NCBI GenBank assembly: GCA_013397795.1 | Contig: VZTJ01006080.1 | Location: 118,276 to 182,275, forward strand | Reading direction: 5' to 3' | Origin: Orthonyx spaldingii | Taxonomy: Eukaryota; Chordata; Aves; Passeriformes; Orthonychidae | Length of the DNA stretch: 64,000 nucleotides | Part shown: piece by piece, positions 59,781 through 64,000 of the stretch | Position numbering within the stretch: position 1 is the first letter of the stretch | Layout of the letters: each line of letters starts with the position of its first letter | The notes under the pieces: generated by a model | Database searches by the model: none | Told to the model about the DNA's origin: nothing | The model's input: only the letters and a program-made list of their open reading frames with translations | Translations under genes and position numbers: made by a program

Positions 59781-62034
59781 GAGTCATCAAAATGCAATGT
59801 GTTAGACTGGAGAAATGCAGGTGCCCCATGTATGAAGCAACCCTGGTCTTATGTCTCTTCTGACGCAGTGATTTGCTGCAAATTGACTTTCCTGACGACA
59901 GGAATCTCTGTGAGTTCTCTTTCTCACATTGCCTGGTATGATTTCCCTTTTGTCTTTGATGGAAACGTCTGCTTCTCACTCCCCTGTGCATAAAGTCAAA
60001 CAGGGGCTTTGCTGTGCAAATACCTGACTAATGAAAACCCTGGTACTTATATGCAACATTGACACTGTGAAAAAGTCAGAGCAAGAAAAGAAAATTTTGG
60101 AAAGACAGAGATTGTCTTTTCATTAGGACAACAATGGTAAATAAGACTTCACCCCAGGAAAGGATTAAGTACAGTTGATAAAATCATAATCACATCTTGT
60201 TAGGCAGCAAAGTGATCAAAGGGCCTAGTTAACAACAGAAGTAATTGCTTTCTGTTTGTCTAAGCACAGGCTGTGTCTGCTATGTCCTATAAAGAGTAAT
60301 TGCAATTGGCATAATTTTAACCTCCAGTCTCCCCAGACATCACTGAGAGTAAAGTTGTATGGTGCCTTACCCCTGACAAAAAAAACCACGTGTTTTAATT
60401 TGGGAGCATTATATTGCAATTGCTGCCTCCCTGAAGGTCACTGGGAAGTGGTCAATTCATTTAGCAGGATAGTTTAAGTTCTCAGTGTAGTCCTCAGTTC
60501 TGTTTCCAAGATTTCCTTAATATAGCTGATGCTGTGAGCATGGGATTACCAGCCAGCAAAAAGGATGCAGAGATGCTGCAGCTGAGCGTCAAGTATGCAG
60601 AGGAAGGTGCTTTCCTAAGCAAGTAGATAAATTCTTTATGCATCTTAATTATTTTAGGAGCATCAGTGACTTAATCAAGATGACCAGGTAAAGTATTTCA
60701 CTATATTTATGAAACAGAGACATTACATTTTTTCATGTAGTGTAGTGGTAGACAGCTGAGGAAGGGAAAGAATTAAGTCCACTTTTGCAACACCTCATTC
60801 CCCAGTCCTTTGTGACCCATAGGGAATGAACTACTCTGTGCTGCTGCTAGTATCTGACAGCTGTGCATTTGACAGAGGCAGAATCCCCTTCTTGTATGTG
60901 CAGTGTGTCTCCCAGTTTCAGAAAAAAAATTACTACCACATAGTGCATCCCTACAAGCACATACTAGGTCAAAGCAGCAAATCAAATTATGATTTATTGG
61001 CGTGCATGCAGGAAAATGGGGGGATGAGAACAGTGTAGGAAGACGAAAGATACAGGACAGTTATTCCCATATGAGATACTGGTTAAAACTATGCTACGAA
61101 AGGAGGGAAAGTCAAAAGTATTATCTGGGACAAGATGGGGAAAACTGGGTGTTGATCATACGCTAGGAAGATATTTACAAAGAAACATTTTCAGGCGAGA
61201 AATTTATCTCTTCCTTGTGCTCTTTAGATTTTAATTCAGTATCTTCTTGACTAGCCTGTGCTCTGCTTCTGTAACATGAGGCTTCTGCAAGCTTACAGAA
61301 CATTTCTTGCCTTCTCTAACATGTTCAGGTGCTGCTTTCATGAAAAAGGTGCCATCTGAAGCCCTTGCTTGTTTCTGACTTACTTCCCTGCTTACTGATT
61401 TATGCATTCTCCAGGCTACAGCTCGGCCTTCCCAGTTTCTCAGGCATAGAAGTTTCCATGGTAACCTCGTGAGCGGAGGTAAAACCGTAGAGGAAATCAG
61501 TGTTCAGCCAAGGAGCCACCGATGTGCAGGAAAACTGCTCAGGACCAGGTTATGAAACATTCAGGCATGGTAAGTGCAGGTCCCATCTGGGGCATTCGTG
61601 GCTTTCTCAGTTGCCCTTTTACATTTCCTGCCTTTTCCCTTATCCCCTGCCTTTTTGTCTCACCAGACCTGGTGTAGCACCCCAAGTACATTGTGGTAAG
61701 ACACTGGCTGTGGGTGTCCTGAGGCTGCCCTGCCAAGCCAGCACCATCATCCCTGGAGGATTTACTGCTGTGGCAGCAAGGGGAGCAGAAATGGGGAGAT
61801 GAATCCCTGAGCTGGCACTGCAGCTTGTCAGTTCAGCCCAAATTAGGACTCTGGCTTCGCTCTGGAGGTGAACACAAGTTCAGAGGTTGTGATCTGTCAC
61901 CTTGCAGCAGCATGCAACAGGAGTCTAAGCCAGGGAGGAGCCAGTGGTCTTGTTTCAGGTGTTTGTACTCTTGCTAATAACCTCACTAGATCATCCACTC
62001 TTTACAGATAGACATTGGTGTTGAAAATTTTCTT
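59781..62034. other. Non-coding single-copy stretch with one X-box-like site
   Basis: No supported exon. GTTTCCATGGTAAC at 61452-61465 resembles an RFX X-box, with a CpG-containing flank and a donor-like GGAG|GTAAAA just downstream. Confidence 0.4.
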
Positions 62035-62425
62035 ATAGAATCATAAAATAATTTGGACCAAAAGAAACTTTTTAAGTCTTATCAGTCCAACCCTCCTGCC
62101 ATGGGACAGGGACACTTTTCACTCATTCAGGTTCCTCAGACTCCTGTCCAGCCTGACCTTGAACGTTTCCAGGGAATGGGTACCCACAGCTTCTCTGACC
62201 AATCTGTGAAATGTTTTCACCATCCACACCATAAAAAAAAAGTCTCCCCTATATCTAGTCTTAATCTACCTTCTTTTAGTTAGAAATTGTTAGTTCTTGT
62301 CCTATCCTTACAGGCCCTACTAAAACGTCAGTCCTCATCTTTCTTACAAGCCCCTTTTAAGTACTGAGAGGCTGCAAGAAGATCTCCCTAGGGACTCCTC
62401 TAGGCTGAATATCCCAAATCCCTCC
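62035..62425 (-). mobile_element. CR1 LINE 3' part, minus orientation
   Basis: ATAGAATCATAAAATAATTT, CATGGGACAGGGACACTTTT, TGACCTTGAACGTTTCCAGG and GGAAGATCTCC-like sequence near 62380 mark a diverged reverse-oriented CR1 of about 390 bp. Confidence 0.92.
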
Positions 62426-62764
62426 TTACAGCTTTGTTGCAGCTTGATGTGGGTTTGGAGCTGTATTTCCTAGTGCCTCCGCTCCCAAGGATCACTGCAG
62501 GCTGAGCACAGACCCTACCCAGTATGGCAGGACTTTGCTGGTCAAGTTGCTGTTTTAGAAAGAGTTTTTTTTTTAAAAATGCACTGGGCATCCAAAGGGA
62601 TGGTAGAATTTATTAAAACATGAAAACAGCCCAGGACTGTCCACGTGAAATTTGGTAGTTGCTCCACAGCAAAACCTAACACAGCAACACCACCAACAGC
62701 GGAGAGACAAGAAACTGGTAATTATCCACTCTAGTCACAGTGCCAAGCAGATCTACTCATTTAG

Positions 62765-63415
62765 TGAATCATAGAATCATTACCTTGGAAAAGACCTTTG
62801 AGATCATCAAGTCCAACCTGTGACCCAACACCACCTTATCAACTAAACCATGGCACTGAGTGCCACATCTGGCCTTTTCTTAAACACCTCCAGGGACAGT
62901 GACTCCACCACCTCCCTGGGCAGCCCATTCCAGCATTTAATCAGCCTTTCTATGAAGAATTTCTTCCTAATGTCCAACCTAAACCTCTCCTGGCACAACT
63001 TGAGGCTGTGTCCTCTTGTCCTGTCCTTTGTTTCCTGGGAGCAGAGCCCGACCCCTCTGGCTGCCCCCTCCTGTCAGGGAGTTGTGCAGAGCCAGAAGGT
63101 TCCCCCTTGAGCCTCCTTTTCTCCAGGCTGAGCTCCCCCAGCTCCCTCAGCCACTCACAGGACTTGTGCTCCAGCCTTCCCTCCAGCCTTGTTGCCCTTC
63201 TCTGGACATGCTCCAGCCCCACAGTTCCTTCCCAAATTGAGGGATGCAGAACTGGATGCAACACTCAAGGTGTGGCCCAACCAATGCCAAATACAGGGGA
63301 AAAATCACTTCCCTGGTCCTGCTGGCCACACTATTGCAGATACATGCCAGGATGGCATTGGCCTTCTTGGCCACATGAGCACACTGCTGGCTCATGTTCA
63401 GCAGCTGTTTAGTCA
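62765..63415 (-). mobile_element. CR1 LINE, ~650 bp, minus orientation, reaching into ORF2
   Basis: From the inverted tail GAATCATAGAATCATTACCT the copy runs through CTCCAGGGACAGTGACTCCA, CTCCAGGCTGAGCTCCCCC and GGCCACACTATTGCAGATAC to CTGGCTCATGTTCAGC. It is the longest and best preserved CR1 here. It belongs to a different subfamily type from the copies with CCTTCCACTAGACCAGG. The match to CR1 stops near 63415, so the rest of ORF2 was lost by 5' truncation. Confidence 0.95.
63080..63400 (-). pseudogene. CR1 ORF2 (reverse transcriptase) C-terminal remnant, frameshifted
   Basis: One minus-strand frame reads NMSQQCAHVAKKANAILACI followed by NSVASRTREVIFPLYLALV and PHLE (63400 to about 63215). 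The continuation is found in another frame as LEHVQRRATRLEGRLEHK and LRELGELSLEKRRLKGE (about 63222 to 63080). Together these match the conserved C-terminal end of the CR1 ORF2 protein, which carries endonuclease and reverse transcriptase upstream. The frameshift and the 5' truncation, which removes the endonuclease and the catalytic RT core, make it non-functional. Confidence 0.88.
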
Positions 63416-64000
63416 CTGACAGGAAGGTTGAGTTGCAAAGGGAGCTGCTGCCTCTTTCCAAAATACACTTTTCCACGCTTTGGATACTGAGTGGATTCCT
63501 TAAACCCAATGTGTGCTGATGGAGGTGGCTGCAGCTCCTCAGGGACACCAGGGTTGTTCCCAGCTCTGGCTTCCTTACTGTTTGTCTGTTACCAGTGACA
63601 GCACGTGCAGTCAGCAGAAGAAGAACTCTGTTCAAACCTATTCTGAAGTTTACTCTCTCATGAAACTTGGAGTATTTTCTGGTAACAACACAAAATCTTT
63701 TATGCTTCCTCTGATTTTTGGAAGTCGTTCAGCAGCAGCATTTTCAGCAGGTTTTTAAAAAGATTGTTATCTACTTGTTTGCTAATCCTCCTGCATGAGC
63801 CGCTTAAACTCACAAATCTAGAGTAATCTTAAGGAAAAACATTAAGAATTTGTGGAACTCTAGGGAACATGTAGAGTAATGCAATTCAGATTTATTTTAA
63901 CTATAATTTCTAGTTCTCTGTCCGTATGCTATGCCAAAGGCAAAAGCAAACCTAGTTGTGGAGCAGTCTGGAAATATCCTGGAATATCCCCTTCCCTGCC
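63416..64000. other. Non-coding stretch to the right edge
   Basis: The open minus-strand frame of the CR1 remnant continues by chance to 63635. No gene or repeat family is recognised beyond it. Confidence 0.5.

Noticed and set aside
1..64000. CRISPR arrays, operons, tRNA/rRNA genes or a novel multi-gene system
   Set aside because: The sequence is vertebrate nuclear DNA. No spaced identical repeats, no tRNA B-box-like motif in context, and no clustered coding genes were seen.

Overview
This is 64 kb of vertebrate nuclear DNA, most likely from a bird. The main evidence is about sixteen fragments of the CR1 LINE, the dominant retrotransposon of birds. They occur in both orientations, most are 5'-truncated, and many carry the ATTCTATG-type 3' tail. 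No SINEs were recognised, the bulk is AT-leaning single-copy sequence, and there is one sharp GC/CpG-rich island whose core is missing from the assembly. CR1 also occurs in turtles and crocodilians, so 'bird' is an inference.

Layout. 1-1000: a 9-bp G-rich minisatellite runs into a GGAA tract, followed by a 20-bp tandem duplication and a short solo LTR of an endogenous retrovirus on the minus strand, with an apparent 6-bp target-site duplication. 1-23 kb: single-copy non-coding sequence with four CR1 pieces. An AT-rich cluster of homeodomain/POU-type motifs at 14.43-14.93 kb looks like a developmental enhancer. 23.1-24.1 kb: a CpG island interrupted by a 277-bp gap, the best promoter candidate in the window, followed by a short open frame ending on a polyadenylation signal at 24.37 kb. 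24.4-53.8 kb: non-coding sequence with CR1 fragments, microsatellites, a 54-bp tandem duplication and two perfect hairpins. 53.9-54.4 kb: a compact group of RFX-like X-box, MEF2-like and TATA-like sites and a full CRE palindrome. 54.5-55.2 kb: TA/TG repeats and a long polypurine tract containing a second (356-bp) gap. 55.2-64 kb: non-coding sequence ending in two minus-strand CR1 copies, the last of which keeps recognisable but frameshifted reverse-transcriptase C-terminal coding sequence.

No host protein-coding gene can be named with confidence. The many short open frames are not supported by recognisable domains or exon structure. The window may be a gene desert or a large intron with a promoter near 23.5 kb. 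No operon, CRISPR array, tRNA, rRNA or novel multi-gene system was seen. The observations most worth following are the gapped CpG island, the two candidate regulatory clusters and the solo LTR.
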